Both the position numbers and the translations under genes were made by a program. Positions 6,919 to 16,417 of a stretch of 33,681 nucleotides of DNA are shown here, piece by piece (position 1 is the stretch's first letter; every line of letters starts with the position of its first letter). Under the pieces are notes generated by a model, which worked only from the letters and a program-made list of their open reading frames with translations, did not search any database and was not told where the DNA came from. Source of the DNA: Deltaproteobacteria bacterium (GTDB taxonomy: Bacteria > Myxococcota_A > UBA9042 > CAIXZC01); NCBI GenBank assembly GCA_016875215.1, contig VGRX01000015.1, positions 1 to 33,681 of the forward strand, given 5' to 3'.

Positions 6919-9462
6919 TCACTCGCAGGCATCCCCGGGGCCGTTGTTGTTGCTGTCCTTCTGGTCCGGATTGGGGACGAAGGGGCAGTTGTCCTCGACG
7001 TCGAACCAGTTGTCGTTGTCATCGTCCGCGTCGCAGGCATTGCCGAGCTTGTCGCCGTCCGTGTCGGCCTGGTCGGGGTTGTAGGTCTTGGGGCAGTTGT
7101 CCGCGCTGTCCACCGCACCGTCGCCGTCCTTGTCGTCGGTGCAGGCGTCCCCCACCCCGTCGTTGTCGAGGTCTGCCTGGTCCGGGTTGTAGACGTCGGG
7201 ACAGTTGTCCAGGCTGTTCACCTTCCCGTCTCCATCCACGTCGGAATCGCAGGCATCGCCGCATTCCGTAGCAGCGGGGTAGGGAGTGGGGGGACAGTCC
7301 TTGTCCTTGTCCTTCTGGTCCGGATTGGGCAGGTCGGGGCAGTTATCCAGGCTGTTGACCGCACCGTCGCCATCCCGGTCGGGATCGCACACGTCTCCCA
7401 GCTTGTCACCGTCCATGTCGTTCTGGTCCGCATTGGGGTCCAGGGGACAGTTGTCCTTGTCGTTGTCGGCCCCGTCTCCGTCGATGTCCTTGTCGCACGC
7501 GTTGCCGATCCCGTCCTTGTCCTGGTCTTCCTGCTTCATGTTGTGGACGAAGGGGCAGTTGTCCTTCTCATCCTTGACCGTGTCGTTGTCGTCATCCGGG
7601 TCGCAGGCATCTCCGTCCTTGTCTCCATCGTTGTTGCTCTGGTCGAGGTTGGAGATCCAGGGGCAGTTGTCGAAGCCGTCGAGGACTTCGTCGTTGTCGT
7701 CGTCCGGGTCGCAGGCATCGCCCTTCTCGTCCTGGTCGTTGTTCGCCTGGTCCGGGTTCGCCTTGAGCGGGCAGTTGTCCCCCTCGTCCGGGATCCAGTC
7801 GTTGTCGTCGTCCGGGTCGCACATGTCGCACATGGAATCGCCGTCGGTGTTCGTCTGGGTCGGGTTGAACAGATAGGGGCAGCAGTCGAGGGTGTCGTCC
7901 ACCCCGTCGTTGTCGTCGTCGGGATCGCAGGCATCACCCTTGCCGTCCTGGTCCGCGTCGAGCTGCGTGGGGTTGCCGAGCTCGGGGCAGTTGTCGTCCG
8001 CGTTCGGGGTCCCGTCTCCGTCCAGGTCCGAATCGCAGATATCGGGGATCTTGTCCTTGTCCGCGTCGAGATACTCGGGGAGGGAGAAGAACTCGCAGCC
8101 TTCCTCCGGCTCCGGACAATGCCCTGGTCCGGGCGCGACCGCGCTGCAGGTCTTCGCTCCGTCGACGCACTGGGAGATGCCCGGACACTGGCCGTACAGG
8201 CTCTCGGCCTTGCACGCCATGTCGCCGAACTGGTCGAAGTCCCCGACGCCGTTGCAGTCCCCGTCGATGCCGTCGCACAGCTCCTGGGCCGCGGGGTTCA
8301 TCTCCGGGTCGAGCGGCTGGCAATCCTCTTCGTCGGCAAAGCCGTCGCCGTCATCGTCCGGATCGCACAGGTCGGGGTAGTAATCCCCGTCGTGATCGAC
8401 GGTATCTCCCCACCAGAAGCACTCCAGGCTCTGCACGGTGCAGATGTCCGGCAGCGCGACCTTGACGCAGGTCCACTTGCCTTGAAGGCACTGCTTGGGG
8501 ATCTGGCAGGCCCCCGTGCCGAAGTCCAGGATGCAGGTGGGAGCGTTGACCTCGAGTCCCTCGTCCGTCAGACCGTTGCAGTTGTTGTCCTTGCCGTCGC
8601 AGAATTCGGGCGTCGGCGCGGACGCGCTGCACGGTTGGAGCGCACCATCCTTGCACAGCCGCTCGCCGTAGCACTTGCCGATGGCGCTCTCCCCGTAACA
8701 CGGGGTTGCCATCCCCTCCATCCAGGGCTGGCACGCGCACCCGGTGCCCGGCTTGGGCATGCAGCGCAGCTCCTCGCCACCGGCCACCTGCCCACAGAAG
8801 TGGGTCTGAGGGCAGGGCAGCTTCCCATCGAGAGTGCACTCCGACCCGCAGAACTTCCCGTCCGGGCCGTAGTTGAGACAGGAGACGACGATGGGGAATG
8901 CCTTCGGCTTGCAATCCGAATCCTGGCTGCACGGCTTGCAGAGGGCAGCGGCCGCGGGGAAGCACGCCGTATCCTGGAATCCGTAGGGGAGCCGGCAGAC
9001 ATAGCCCTGGGGGCACTCCGAGTCGTTGTCGCACCAGGGGAAGCAGCTCTTCCCCCCCATGGCATCGTCCAGACAGATCCCCTTGAGGTTGCACTCTTCA
9101 TGGTCCTGGCAGGGGACGAGCTCGAAGGGGGGGAGAACTTCGGGGGCAATGTCCTGGGCAGTCGCCTCGCCTGCCGCCTCGGCCTCGACTTCGTGCAGGT
9201 CCGGGTCGACTGCGTCGAGGAGCGTGACCTCGTCGGGCTGCACGTCGAGGGGGTGGAGAACCTCCAGCTCGACCACGACATCGGGCACCGGTGCAGCCTC
9301 GAAGAGGTCCGGCGCAGAGGGGACGTCGGGGATCACGTCGGGTTGCACTTCGGCCTCTGTCCCGGTGACGTCGCTCGCGTCATGTGCCGGCATGACGACG
9401 TTGGTACCATCGCCAACCGAGACGACCGCGAGGACGAATGACAACAGAACCACGGATCTCAC
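6919..9462 (-). CDS. Secreted MopE / thrombospondin type-3 repeat protein
   Basis: 847 residues. GTG start at 9460-9462 after a GGGGGAGG ribosome-binding site; the N-terminus MRSVVLLSFVLAVVSV looks like a signal peptide. Next comes an acidic, low-complexity linker (residues ~25-105), then a Cys-rich region with CDGKDNNCNGLTDE and CDGIDGDCNG motifs (~285-400). The C-terminal half is ten thrombospondin type-3 repeats (DNCPxxxNPxQ...DxDxDGxGDACDPDDDND), which in known proteins wrap around many Ca2+ ions. It is first in an apparent operon with the NamZ-like muramidase. The likely location is the cell surface or outside the cell; function is unknown. The antisense strand is also open over most of the gene, an effect of its biased codons. 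Confidence 0.9.
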   Translation of the reverse strand: MRSVVLLSFVLAVVSVGDGTNVVMPAHDASDVTGTEAEVQPDVIPDVPSAPDLFEAAPVPDVVVELEVLHPLDVQPDEVTLLDAVDPDLHEVEAEAAGEATAQDIAPEVLPPFELVPCQDHEECNLKGICLDDAMGGKSCFPWCDNDSECPQGYVCRLPYGFQDTACFPAAAALCKPCSQDSDCKPKAFPIVVSCLNYGPDGKFCGSECTLDGKLPCPQTHFCGQVAGGEELRCMPKPGTGCACQPWMEGMATPCYGESAIGKCYGERLCKDGALQPCSASAPTPEFCDGKDNNCNGLTDEGLEVNAPTCILDFGTGACQIPKQCLQGKWTCVKVALPDICTVQSLECFWWGDTVDHDGDYYPDLCDPDDDGDGFADEEDCQPLDPEMNPAAQELCDGIDGDCNGVGDFDQFGDMACKAESLYGQCPGISQCVDGAKTCSAVAPGPGHCPEPEEGCEFFSLPEYLDADKDKIPDICDSDLDGDGTPNADDNCPELGNPTQLDADQDGKGDACDPDDDNDGVDDTLDCCPYLFNPTQTNTDGDSMCDMCDPDDDNDWIPDEGDNCPLKANPDQANNDQDEKGDACDPDDDNDEVLDGFDNCPWISNLDQSNNDGDKDGDACDPDDDNDTVKDEKDNCPFVHNMKQEDQDKDGIGNACDKDIDGDGADNDKDNCPLDPNADQNDMDGDKLGDVCDPDRDGDGAVNSLDNCPDLPNPDQKDKDKDCPPTPYPAATECGDACDSDVDGDGKVNSLDNCPDVYNPDQADLDNDGVGDACTDDKDGDGAVDSADNCPKTYNPDQADTDGDKLGNACDADDDNDNWFDVEDNCPFVPNPDQKDSNNNGPGDACE

Positions 9463-9504
9463 TGGCCGACCTCCCCCCGGGGGTGCTCCCTCCCGGCGGT
9501 CGGC

Positions 9505-9533
9505 ATTATAGCAACGCCCCCCCGGTTTGCCAA
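9505..9533 (-). promoter_or_regulatory. Sigma70-type promoter of the TSP3-repeat operon
   Basis: On the minus strand, -35 TTGGCA (9528-9533) and a perfect -10 TATAAT (9505-9510) are separated by 17 bp, about 42 bp upstream of the GTG start at 9462. It is divergent from, and about 35 bp away from, the tRNA promoter. Confidence 0.75.
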
Positions 9534-9538
9534 AAGGG

Positions 9539-9564
9539 GAAGCCGGAAAAAGAAGCCGGAAAAA
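9539..9564. repeat. Perfect 13-bp tandem duplication upstream of the tRNA promoter
   Basis: GAAGCCGGAAAAA occurs twice head to tail, ending 4 bp before the -35 box of the tRNA promoter. The two A-tracts sit where an UP element would contact RNA polymerase alpha subunits, so it may strengthen the promoter. Confidence 0.6.
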
Positions 9565-9568
9565 GCGC

Positions 9569-9597
9569 TTGACAGGGCAGTCGATGGGATCTATAAG
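9569..9597 (+). promoter_or_regulatory. Strong sigma70-type promoter of the tRNA pair
   Basis: Consensus -35 TTGACA (9569-9574), a 17-bp spacer and -10 TATAAG (9592-9597). Transcription would start about 26 bp before tRNA-Gln. No separate promoter is visible in the 21 bp between the two tRNAs, so they are probably cotranscribed. Confidence 0.8.
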
Positions 9598-9630
9598 ACT
9601 GCCTGCCCTGGGGTATGGGGCTTGAACATT

Positions 9631-9701
9631 CGGGGATCGTCTAACGGCAGGACGGCGGGTTCTGGCCCCGCTAGTCGAGGTTCAAATCCTCGTCCCCGAG
9701 C
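9631..9701 (+). tRNA. tRNA-Gln (CTG)
   Basis: A full cloverleaf can be drawn: acceptor TCGGGGA/TCCCCGA, D-stem GTC/GAC, anticodon stem GCGGG/CCCGC with loop TTCTGGC (anticodon CTG at 9663-9665), T-stem CGAGG/CCTCG with loop TTCAAAT, discriminator G. The 3' CCA is not encoded (CTG follows), unlike the neighbouring tRNA. Confidence 0.95.
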
Positions 9702-9722
9702 TGGCTGTGATTGAGTCGTAGT

Positions 9723-9798
9723 GGCCCATTAGTCTAATCGGTTAGGACGCCGGCCTCTCAAGCCGGTAGAACGGGTTCGAGTCCCGTATGGGCCACCA
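9723..9798 (+). tRNA. tRNA-Glu (CTC), CCA encoded
   Basis: Acceptor GGCCCAT/ATGGGCC (9723-9729 and 9788-9794), D-stem GTC/GAC, anticodon stem CCGGC/GCCGG with loop CTCTCAA (anticodon CTC at 9757-9759) and a TTCGAGT T-loop. Discriminator A is followed by a genomically encoded CCA (9796-9798). No U-rich terminator is seen in the 120 bp that follow, which also hold no gene. Confidence 0.95.
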
Positions 9799-9918
9799 AA
9801 CCGAAATCGATGTACTCTTTCGAAACGCCGGCAGAGTGTTCATGCCGTGCGTCGCGGCAACTGCCGGGGCTACGCCGCGCACAGCGCAGAGCGGACACGA
9901 TTTCCCATGTCCAGCCTC

Positions 9919-11703
9919 CTATGCAGCCAGGTCCACCCCGACCGTCGTCGACTCCAGTTCCAGTCCGAAGATTGCTGCCACGGTCATGGCCACGTCTGCG
10001 ATGCGCACCGGCTTGTCGACGATTCCGGGCACCAGTGACGGCGACGAGATCCCGAGGACCATGGCCGCGGTACCGAGCGATCCATGCCCGCCCAGAAACG
10101 GCGCGATGGAGCCGGTCGTGAGCGGCAGCGGGATGGGGGTCTTGGGGAGGAAGTCCAGGTAGGTCGGGCACTGCCAGCCGTTCCGGGTGAACAGGATCAG
10201 GTCGGGCCAGGCCAAGGTCTTCTCCCCATCCTGGTCAATGAAGTGGGGGTGATACAGCTCGCCGGGGCCGCACACGCCGGGATACCCCTCCTTCATGCGC
10301 TTTCGGTCCACCACCCACCACGGGCACTCCATCTGGCCGGTCATCGGGTTCTTGGCCTGGTAGGCCTCGAGCAGAGCGACTGCGCCGGCGACCCGGTCCT
10401 TGCCTTCGCGCCAGTAGACGTTGCAGATGGTGGAGGCCGAGACGCCGCCCACGTCCCCGTCGCCGGCAAATCCGCCCTGTCTGAGCAGGTCCAGGTAGTC
10501 CGTGTCCTTGGAGTACCCGGGGATCCAGTTCTTCCCCGCAAGCTGGTTCTCCATGGAATGGTCGGAGAACACGATCACCGTTGCCTTGTCGAGGATTCCC
10601 TGCGCCTTGAGCCCATCCATCAGCCTGCCGAACTGGAGGTCGACCTCCCTCAGGTAGTCGAGCATGGGCTCCCTGTAGAGGTTCGGATTCCGGGTGCTCA
10701 CCCACTGGTACCCTCCAGGGTCGGGGCACCCCTGTTCGATGGAGATGGCGGGGTCGGCCTTGACGAACTCCGAGGGGTCGTGCGCGCTTCCCAGCGCGTG
10801 CCCGGCGTCGTCGCACTCGGCCAGCAGGATGTAGGCGAAGTCGGGCTTCTCCCGGGCAAAGAGCTCGAGCGTGCTGTCCACGATCCACTCGTCCGAGGGG
10901 AACATGTCGGGCACCTTGGCAAGCTGCGGGGTTACCAGGCTGGTCTGCCAGAGCGACTCGGGATCGCACGTTGCGTCGCCGTCCGACTTGGGGTCGTACA
11001 GGTTCGGCACCTTTGGAGCGGGCCGGTAGTCGGGCACGCTCTTTCCGGTGATGACGAAGTCGAGGACGGGCGGGTCGGTACGGAACATCTCCGCCACCCA
11101 GTCCTTGCCCGCGATGAACGCCACCTTCCTGTCCGGAAAGCGCCGCTTGTACGCGTGGAACAGGGTGTCCACGGGCCGCCCGAGGTCATCCCGAGCCATG
11201 GAATGGTGGATCGTCGGAAGCAGCGGCTTTCCCGCAGGGTCCCAACCGGTGAGCTGGCCGAACACGCTGATGATCCCCGTAAGCCCGGAGTGCGTGCCCG
11301 CCACGATGTTGAGGTGGTTCATGTCGGTCGCGGACGGCAGGAAGCAGGAGGCGTTCCGGTACCAGGCGGTACCCTCCATGTACTTGCGCAGCCGAGGCAT
11401 GAGCCAGTTGCCGGGCGATCCGCCGGCGTTGCCCGCGGCATCGAGGTCGAGGATGGAAGGATGGAGGGAATCGATGCAGATGAACAGGAGCGGACCGGCC
11501 GGACCGTTGCGCCGCATCACCTCGGGAGGCAGCTCGCCCCAGCCGTCCGGCCCTCCGTCGCTGCCTGCGTCGACGCGGCCGGAGCCGCCGCCCCCGCAAC
11601 CGGAAGCCCACAGCAGCGAGCCCCCGGCAAGCCCGGCCATCCGCCCCAGGAAGCCACGCCTCGAGTAGAGGCGACCCAGCCGCTCGTTCATTCGTCGCAC
11701 CAT
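9919..11703 (-). CDS. Tat-exported alkaline phosphatase superfamily phosphodiesterase lipoprotein
   Basis: 594 residues. The N-terminus has a twin-arginine motif (SRRGFLG, residues 14-20), a hydrophobic stretch and a lipobox (LLWASGC, Cys36), so it is probably exported folded and lipid-anchored. Metal ligands of the alkaline phosphatase / nucleotide pyrophosphatase fold are in place: D79 (ICIDS), the threonine nucleophile in SATDMNHLN, DDAGHALG, FSDHSME and GGHGS. It should hydrolyse phosphomonoesters or phosphodiesters outside the cytoplasm; the substrate is not evident. ATG start at 11701-11703 with GGAGGAG upstream; TAG stop. It stands alone, divergent from the Cys-rich repeat gene. Confidence 0.85.
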   Translation of the reverse strand: MVRRMNERLGRLYSRRGFLGRMAGLAGGSLLWASGCGGGGSGRVDAGSDGGPDGWGELPPEVMRRNGPAGPLLFICIDSLHPSILDLDAAGNAGGSPGNWLMPRLRKYMEGTAWYRNASCFLPSATDMNHLNIVAGTHSGLTGIISVFGQLTGWDPAGKPLLPTIHHSMARDDLGRPVDTLFHAYKRRFPDRKVAFIAGKDWVAEMFRTDPPVLDFVITGKSVPDYRPAPKVPNLYDPKSDGDATCDPESLWQTSLVTPQLAKVPDMFPSDEWIVDSTLELFAREKPDFAYILLAECDDAGHALGSAHDPSEFVKADPAISIEQGCPDPGGYQWVSTRNPNLYREPMLDYLREVDLQFGRLMDGLKAQGILDKATVIVFSDHSMENQLAGKNWIPGYSKDTDYLDLLRQGGFAGDGDVGGVSASTICNVYWREGKDRVAGAVALLEAYQAKNPMTGQMECPWWVVDRKRMKEGYPGVCGPGELYHPHFIDQDGEKTLAWPDLILFTRNGWQCPTYLDFLPKTPIPLPLTTGSIAPFLGGHGSLGTAAMVLGISSPSLVPGIVDKPVRIADVAMTVAAIFGLELESTTVGVDLAA

Positions 11704-11876
11704 TCGCTCCTCCTCAAATCCCGAACAAGATCATCCCGCCCATCGCTCCTCTTGTCAACGTCCACGGTAGCCCCTGGCCACCATCTCGGGCCACCTGCGG
11801 CGCCTGCCCCCGGCGAAGTCGAGGGGTTGCTCCGGCGCCGTCGATCGTGGGTTGGGGTCGCCCCAGCCACGACAAA

Positions 11877-11904
11877 TTGCCTTTTCGTGCGTTTGCACCA
11901 TAAT
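11877..11904 (+). promoter_or_regulatory. Probable sigma70 promoter of the Cys-rich repeat gene
   Basis: -35 TTGCCT (11877-11882), 16-bp spacer, -10 CATAAT (11899-11904), about 32 bp before the start codon. The rest of the 232-bp divergent intergenic region shows no other feature. Confidence 0.55.
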
Positions 11905-11935
11905 TCTCGAAGGCAATCCTTAGCGCACGGAGAAG

Positions 11936-14900
11936 ATGATGGCCCGTTTGCTCAGAAACACCTGCTTGCGGAGGACCGGGTCGTGGGGCCGCCTCCTCTT
12001 TGCCTCCTGGGTCGCTGTCGCCTGCTCCACCAGTCATCCCGGCAAGCCGGCCGGGGACGCTGACCTCCTCGATGCAGACCACGTCGAGCTGGCCGACTCG
12101 GGCCGCATCGACCTGTTGCCCGACCTGGCCGACCGGATCGAGCTCCTCCCTGGCGACCTCGGGGAGGTCGCACAGGATATTGCCGAGAGCACCGAAAGCA
12201 CCTGGACGGATCTTGGCCCCGACGGAGATGCCGACGGGGGGGCCTTTGACGCCGACGCCGACTCGGATGCAGGCGGGGACGCCGACGGTCCTGACGTCGG
12301 CCCCGGCTTCCCTTTCGGCGAGCCTTGCGGGGACGACTCGGATTGCGGCAAGGGGGTCTGCCTGGCCACGCCGGTGGGAGACCTGTGCTCGCGGGACTGT
12401 AGTGCCGGCTGCCCGGAAGGATGGCAGTGCTGGCTGGTCGTCGGGGGAGACCTGTGCGTCCCTCCGCAGAAGGTGGTCTGCGATGAATGCCTTCCGGAGA
12501 TCCCTCCCCAGTTCGACGAGCTGGCCTGCCTGCCGGTGGGGGACACGTACCACCTCATTCTGCCGTGCGGAGAGGAGGAGGAATGCCCTGGAGGGCTCGA
12601 GTGCGGCGAGGTGGCCTGTCCTGCTGGACTCTCCTGCCCCCCGACCGCATGCCTCCCGGTAAGCGGCCGGTGCGACTGCCTGCCGATGCACGTGGGGACG
12701 GATGTGCCCTGCATCCTTGCAAACGCTTGGGGGACGTGCTCCGGACTGGCTCCGTGCCTGGGCGAAAGCACGGGTGCATGCGAAGGCAAGAAGGCCAAGC
12801 AGGAGGTCTGCAACGGCCAGGATGACGACTGCGACGGCCTGCTCGACGAGGCCACGCCCGATTGCAAGCCCTCGCTGTGCGTCCAGGATGGCACGAAGTT
12901 CTACCTGCAAGGAGCGGAGGTCTGTGTCGCGGGCAAGTGTGCGGTGCTCCAGGACGAGGCGTTGTGCGGGCTGTATGCGTGCGACAAGGTGGGAGTCTCT
13001 GGCTCCTGCCTGACCTCGTGCGCCAAGCCGTCGGACTGCGTGGTCGAAGCCTACTGCGGCGCCGACGGCGCCTGTCACCTCCGCAAGCCGGACGGACAGC
13101 CGTGTTCAGAGGGTTTCGAGTGCATCTCCGAGCACTGCAACCATGGCATCTGCTGCGCTGCCGGCGATTGCTGCTTCGATGCGGGCTTCTGTCCCAAGTC
13201 TTACGAGAGCAAGCCGGTCTGCGACGATGCCCAGGTGTGCCAGGGCCACCGCCAGGCGGCAGCGTGCGTGAACCTGATGTGCCAGGCCGGGCCCAACGTG
13301 GCGGACGACTCGGCCTGCGACGAGACGATGATGGCCGCGGACTGCTGGCCGTTCCCGCCGGTCTACTGCAACGGGCTCGAGAAGCAGTTCCCCCCGCCCT
13401 GCGCCAAGGCGTGCCTTGCCGACGCGGATTGCGGCCTCGGCTCCCACTGCGATTCCACGTGCAAGCCGGACCTCGCGGACGGGTACTCGTGCGACGAGGA
13501 TTCCGACTGCCTGTCCGGACACTGCGACAGCAAGATCTGCTGTGCGGGCGGCGTCTGCTGCAACACGGCCCTCGGGTGCAAGGCGCTGTTCTCGACCCCG
13601 CCCGCATGCATCGACCCGGCCCACTGCCAGGGGAGCCGGGCGGATGCCGTGTGCCTGGACCATGTCTGCAGCTCGCTGCCGCCTGTCCCGGACGACTCGG
13701 CCTGCACGGGTGACATCCTGGCCAACGACTGTGGTGCGGCCGCGGACTACTACTGCAACGGCGACCCGGTCCAGGCGGTCCCCGACTGCGCCTACGAGTG
13801 CACGGGGCCTGCCGACTGCGACAAGGACCAGCAGTGCCTCTACGGGACATGCATCCCCCGATACGCCGACGGCGCACAGTGCGACGGTGACGTGCAGTGC
13901 CTGTCCGGTCACTGCGGAAACGGCTTCTGCTGCACTGCCGGCGACTGCTGCAACAAGCCGTACGAGTGCCCGAAGGCCTATTCGACCGCACCTTTGTGCG
14001 GCTCGCCGCAGAGCTGCCAGGGGACCCGGGTCGACGCGACCTGTACCGATCACGCGTGCGGCTCGGTGGGGCCCCTGGAGGATGACACGGCGTGCGGCAA
14101 GGACGTGCTGGCCAAGTCGTGCGCTCCCTACCCGGACCAGTTCTGCACCGGTGCCAAGGCGCAGCCGGTTCCGACGTGCGGGTCGACCTGCAAGGGGGAC
14201 CAGGACTGCGTGGCCGGGGCTCACTGCGACGACGTGTGCAAGCCGGACCTGCCGGACGGGATGTCGTGCGATGAGCCCTCCGACTGCCAGTCAGGCCACT
14301 GCCAGAACGGCTTCTGTTGCGATACGGGGGATTGCTGCCAGGCAGCGTCCGACTGTCCCGATTCCTGGCACGCCGCGCCGACGTGCGACATCCCGCCCCA
14401 GTGCCAGGGCCACCGCCTCGACGCGATCTGCGCCAGCTTCCAGTGCAAGAGCATCTCGACCGGAGACGATTCCGCGTGCGACGCGGGCGTGCCGGCAGGT
14501 GAGTGCGGCCCCTACGCTGCGCTGGCGTGTACGGGCAAGCTGCACCAGACCGCACCGACGTGCGCGGTGTCGTGCGCCCACGATGCCGACTGCTCCCCGG
14601 GGCACCATTGCGACATCGTCTGCCTGCCCGACGTGGCATACGGCGGGAGCTGTGATGAGGATTCCGACTGCCAGAGCGGCCACTGCGCCAACGGATTCTG
14701 CTGCGACGCCGGGACCTGCTGCTCGGTTGCTGCGGACTGCCCCGGTTCGTTTGCCACCCCCGCGACCTGCCAGGATCCGTCGTCGTGCCAGGGCAGCCGG
14801 ACCGACCGCGTCTGCACGGCCTTCGCGTGCGACAGCGTGAACGTGGACGACGACAGTGCGTGCACCGACGCGGTCGTGGTGGACGAGTGCGGGCCCTACC

Positions 14901-16417
14901 CCAGCGCCCGATGCAGCGGCAAACCGAGCCAGGCGGTCCCCGGGTGTGCGACGCAATGCACTCAGGATGCGCAGTGTGATGCCCAGGCACACTGCGACGG
15001 AACCTGCCAGGCTGACGTCGGTCCGTCGGCCGCATGCGACGAGGATTCGGACTGCACCACGGGGCACTGCGCCAACGGCTTCTGCTGCGCTCAGGGGGAC
15101 TGCTGCGCCGTCGCGGCGGACTGCCCTCCCGGCTACCATTCGGCCGCGACGTGCGACAGCTCGGCCACGTGCCAGGGACATCGCGTCGACGCAGCGTGTG
15201 CCGACGCGATGTGCAAGTCGCTGACCGTAGACGACGATTCCGCGTGCACCGTCCAGGTGCTGGCCGACGACTGCGGGCCGAACCCGGACATCCATTGCGA
15301 CGGGACGGTTGCCCAGACGCCCCCCAAGTGCTCCGCTGCCTGCAACGCAGACCAGGAATGCGGGGCCGGGTATCACTGCGACACCGTCTGCAAGCCGGAC
15401 GTGGCGAACGGCCTCTCCTGCGACGAGGATTCCGACTGCGTGAGCAGCCACTGTGCAAACGGATTCTGCTGCCAGGCGGGTGATTGCTGCCAGTTCTCGT
15501 ACCACTGTCCTGCCTCGTACTCGGAAGCTGCGGCCTGCGAACAGCCAGCCCAATGCCAGGGGAAACGGAAGGACCGGGCGTGCGTGCAGTCCATGTGCCT
15601 GTCTCAGCCGGTCGAGGACGACAGCGCGTGCGCCGCCAATCTGCTGGCCCTGGCATGCGGAGCCCCCAAGGACCGGTACTGCACTGGTGAGAAGTACCAG
15701 GCCGTGACGCAGTGCCCTGTCTCCTGCCAGTTCGATTCGCAGTGCGACCCTGACGCCCACTGCGACGGGACCTGCATCGTCGACCTTCCCGACGGCACTG
15801 CGTGCGACGAGTCCACGGACTGCCAGTCGGGCCACTGCGGCAACGGTTTCTGCTGCAGCGGCTCGACGTGCTGCTCTGTCGCTGCGGATTGTCCCGGGCA
15901 GTTCGCGTCCCCCCCGGCGTGCGGCAACCCGGCGACCTGCCAGGGGACCCGCCAGGACAGGGTCTGCTCCGCGTTCGTATGCGGCTCGACGACCATGAAT
16001 GACGACAGTGCCTGCACCCCCCAGGTGAAAGCCCTGGATTGCGGGCTGTTCGCGGACCGGCAGTGCTCCGGCGCCAAGGAGCAGCCCCCTCCGGCATGCG
16101 ACGTCGCCTGTACCCTTCACGGCCAGTGCGATCCCTCGGCACACTGCGACGGCTCAGCGTGCGTGGCCGATCTGGCCGACGGGGCCGCCTGCGACGAGGA
16201 TTCGGACTGTCAGTCGAGCCATTGTGCGGGTGGGGTCTGCTGCAAGGGGGGCGACTGCTGTCTCGACGCAAAAGGTTGCCCCGCAGCCTATTCTGCCCCG
16301 GCCATCTGCCAGTCACCCGCCACCTGCCAGGGGGAGCGGGTCGATGCAGCCTGCACCGGCTTCGTGTGCGGGGCCAAGGTCGTTGCCGATGACAGCGCTT
16401 GCGGGCCCGCCGTGTAG
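11936..16417 (+). CDS. Giant Cys-rich tandem-repeat lipoprotein, part before an in-frame amber codon
   Basis: 1,493 codons up to a TAG at 16415-16417, after which the same frame continues for another 480 codons (next entry). Two adjacent ATGs (11936 and 11939) follow CGGAGAAG; the second has the better spacing. The N-terminus is hydrophobic and ends VAVAC, a plausible though not ideal lipobox, followed by an Asp-rich linker (residues ~30-125). A CNGQDDDCDGLLDE MopE-like motif lies near residue 292. Then a ~128-residue unit repeats nine times here: CDEDSDCxSGHCxNGxCC, a second CC, DCPxxY, CQGxRxDxxC, DDSAC, CGPY, and HCDxxC. Cysteines are conserved between units. It is probably surface-exposed and heavily disulfide-bonded; function unknown. 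Confidence 0.85.
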   Translation: MMARLLRNTCLRRTGSWGRLLFASWVAVACSTSHPGKPAGDADLLDADHVELADSGRIDLLPDLADRIELLPGDLGEVAQDIAESTESTWTDLGPDGDADGGAFDADADSDAGGDADGPDVGPGFPFGEPCGDDSDCGKGVCLATPVGDLCSRDCSAGCPEGWQCWLVVGGDLCVPPQKVVCDECLPEIPPQFDELACLPVGDTYHLILPCGEEEECPGGLECGEVACPAGLSCPPTACLPVSGRCDCLPMHVGTDVPCILANAWGTCSGLAPCLGESTGACEGKKAKQEVCNGQDDDCDGLLDEATPDCKPSLCVQDGTKFYLQGAEVCVAGKCAVLQDEALCGLYACDKVGVSGSCLTSCAKPSDCVVEAYCGADGACHLRKPDGQPCSEGFECISEHCNHGICCAAGDCCFDAGFCPKSYESKPVCDDAQVCQGHRQAAACVNLMCQAGPNVADDSACDETMMAADCWPFPPVYCNGLEKQFPPPCAKACLADADCGLGSHCDSTCKPDLADGYSCDEDSDCLSGHCDSKICCAGGVCCNTALGCKALFSTPPACIDPAHCQGSRADAVCLDHVCSSLPPVPDDSACTGDILANDCGAAADYYCNGDPVQAVPDCAYECTGPADCDKDQQCLYGTCIPRYADGAQCDGDVQCLSGHCGNGFCCTAGDCCNKPYECPKAYSTAPLCGSPQSCQGTRVDATCTDHACGSVGPLEDDTACGKDVLAKSCAPYPDQFCTGAKAQPVPTCGSTCKGDQDCVAGAHCDDVCKPDLPDGMSCDEPSDCQSGHCQNGFCCDTGDCCQAASDCPDSWHAAPTCDIPPQCQGHRLDAICASFQCKSISTGDDSACDAGVPAGECGPYAALACTGKLHQTAPTCAVSCAHDADCSPGHHCDIVCLPDVAYGGSCDEDSDCQSGHCANGFCCDAGTCCSVAADCPGSFATPATCQDPSSCQGSRTDRVCTAFACDSVNVDDDSACTDAVVVDECGPYPSARCSGKPSQAVPGCATQCTQDAQCDAQAHCDGTCQADVGPSAACDEDSDCTTGHCANGFCCAQGDCCAVAADCPPGYHSAATCDSSATCQGHRVDAACADAMCKSLTVDDDSACTVQVLADDCGPNPDIHCDGTVAQTPPKCSAACNADQECGAGYHCDTVCKPDVANGLSCDEDSDCVSSHCANGFCCQAGDCCQFSYHCPASYSEAAACEQPAQCQGKRKDRACVQSMCLSQPVEDDSACAANLLALACGAPKDRYCTGEKYQAVTQCPVSCQFDSQCDPDAHCDGTCIVDLPDGTACDESTDCQSGHCGNGFCCSGSTCCSVAADCPGQFASPPACGNPATCQGTRQDRVCSAFVCGSTTMNDDSACTPQVKALDCGLFADRQCSGAKEQPPPACDVACTLHGQCDPSAHCDGSACVADLADGAACDEDSDCQSSHCAGGVCCKGGDCCLDAKGCPAAYSAPAICQSPATCQGERVDAACTGFVCGAKVVADDSACGPAV

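Noticed and set aside
4348-9441. Very long plus-strand open frame opposite the muramidase, nadD and TSP3-repeat genes
   Set aside because: Its translation is low-complexity (Val/Arg/Gly-rich) and antisense to well-supported genes; the Asp/Cys-rich codons of those genes simply leave the opposite strand free of stops.
9758-10171. Minus-strand ORF ending in a TGLEPV-like tail
   Set aside because: The tail is the reverse complement of tRNA-Glu, a frequent source of false ORFs, and the rest is antisense to or overlaps the phosphatase gene.
10084-12063. Plus-strand open frame opposite the phosphatase
   Set aside because: The minus strand encodes an unmistakable Tat-lipoprotein phosphatase with all metal ligands; the plus frame has no recognisable features.
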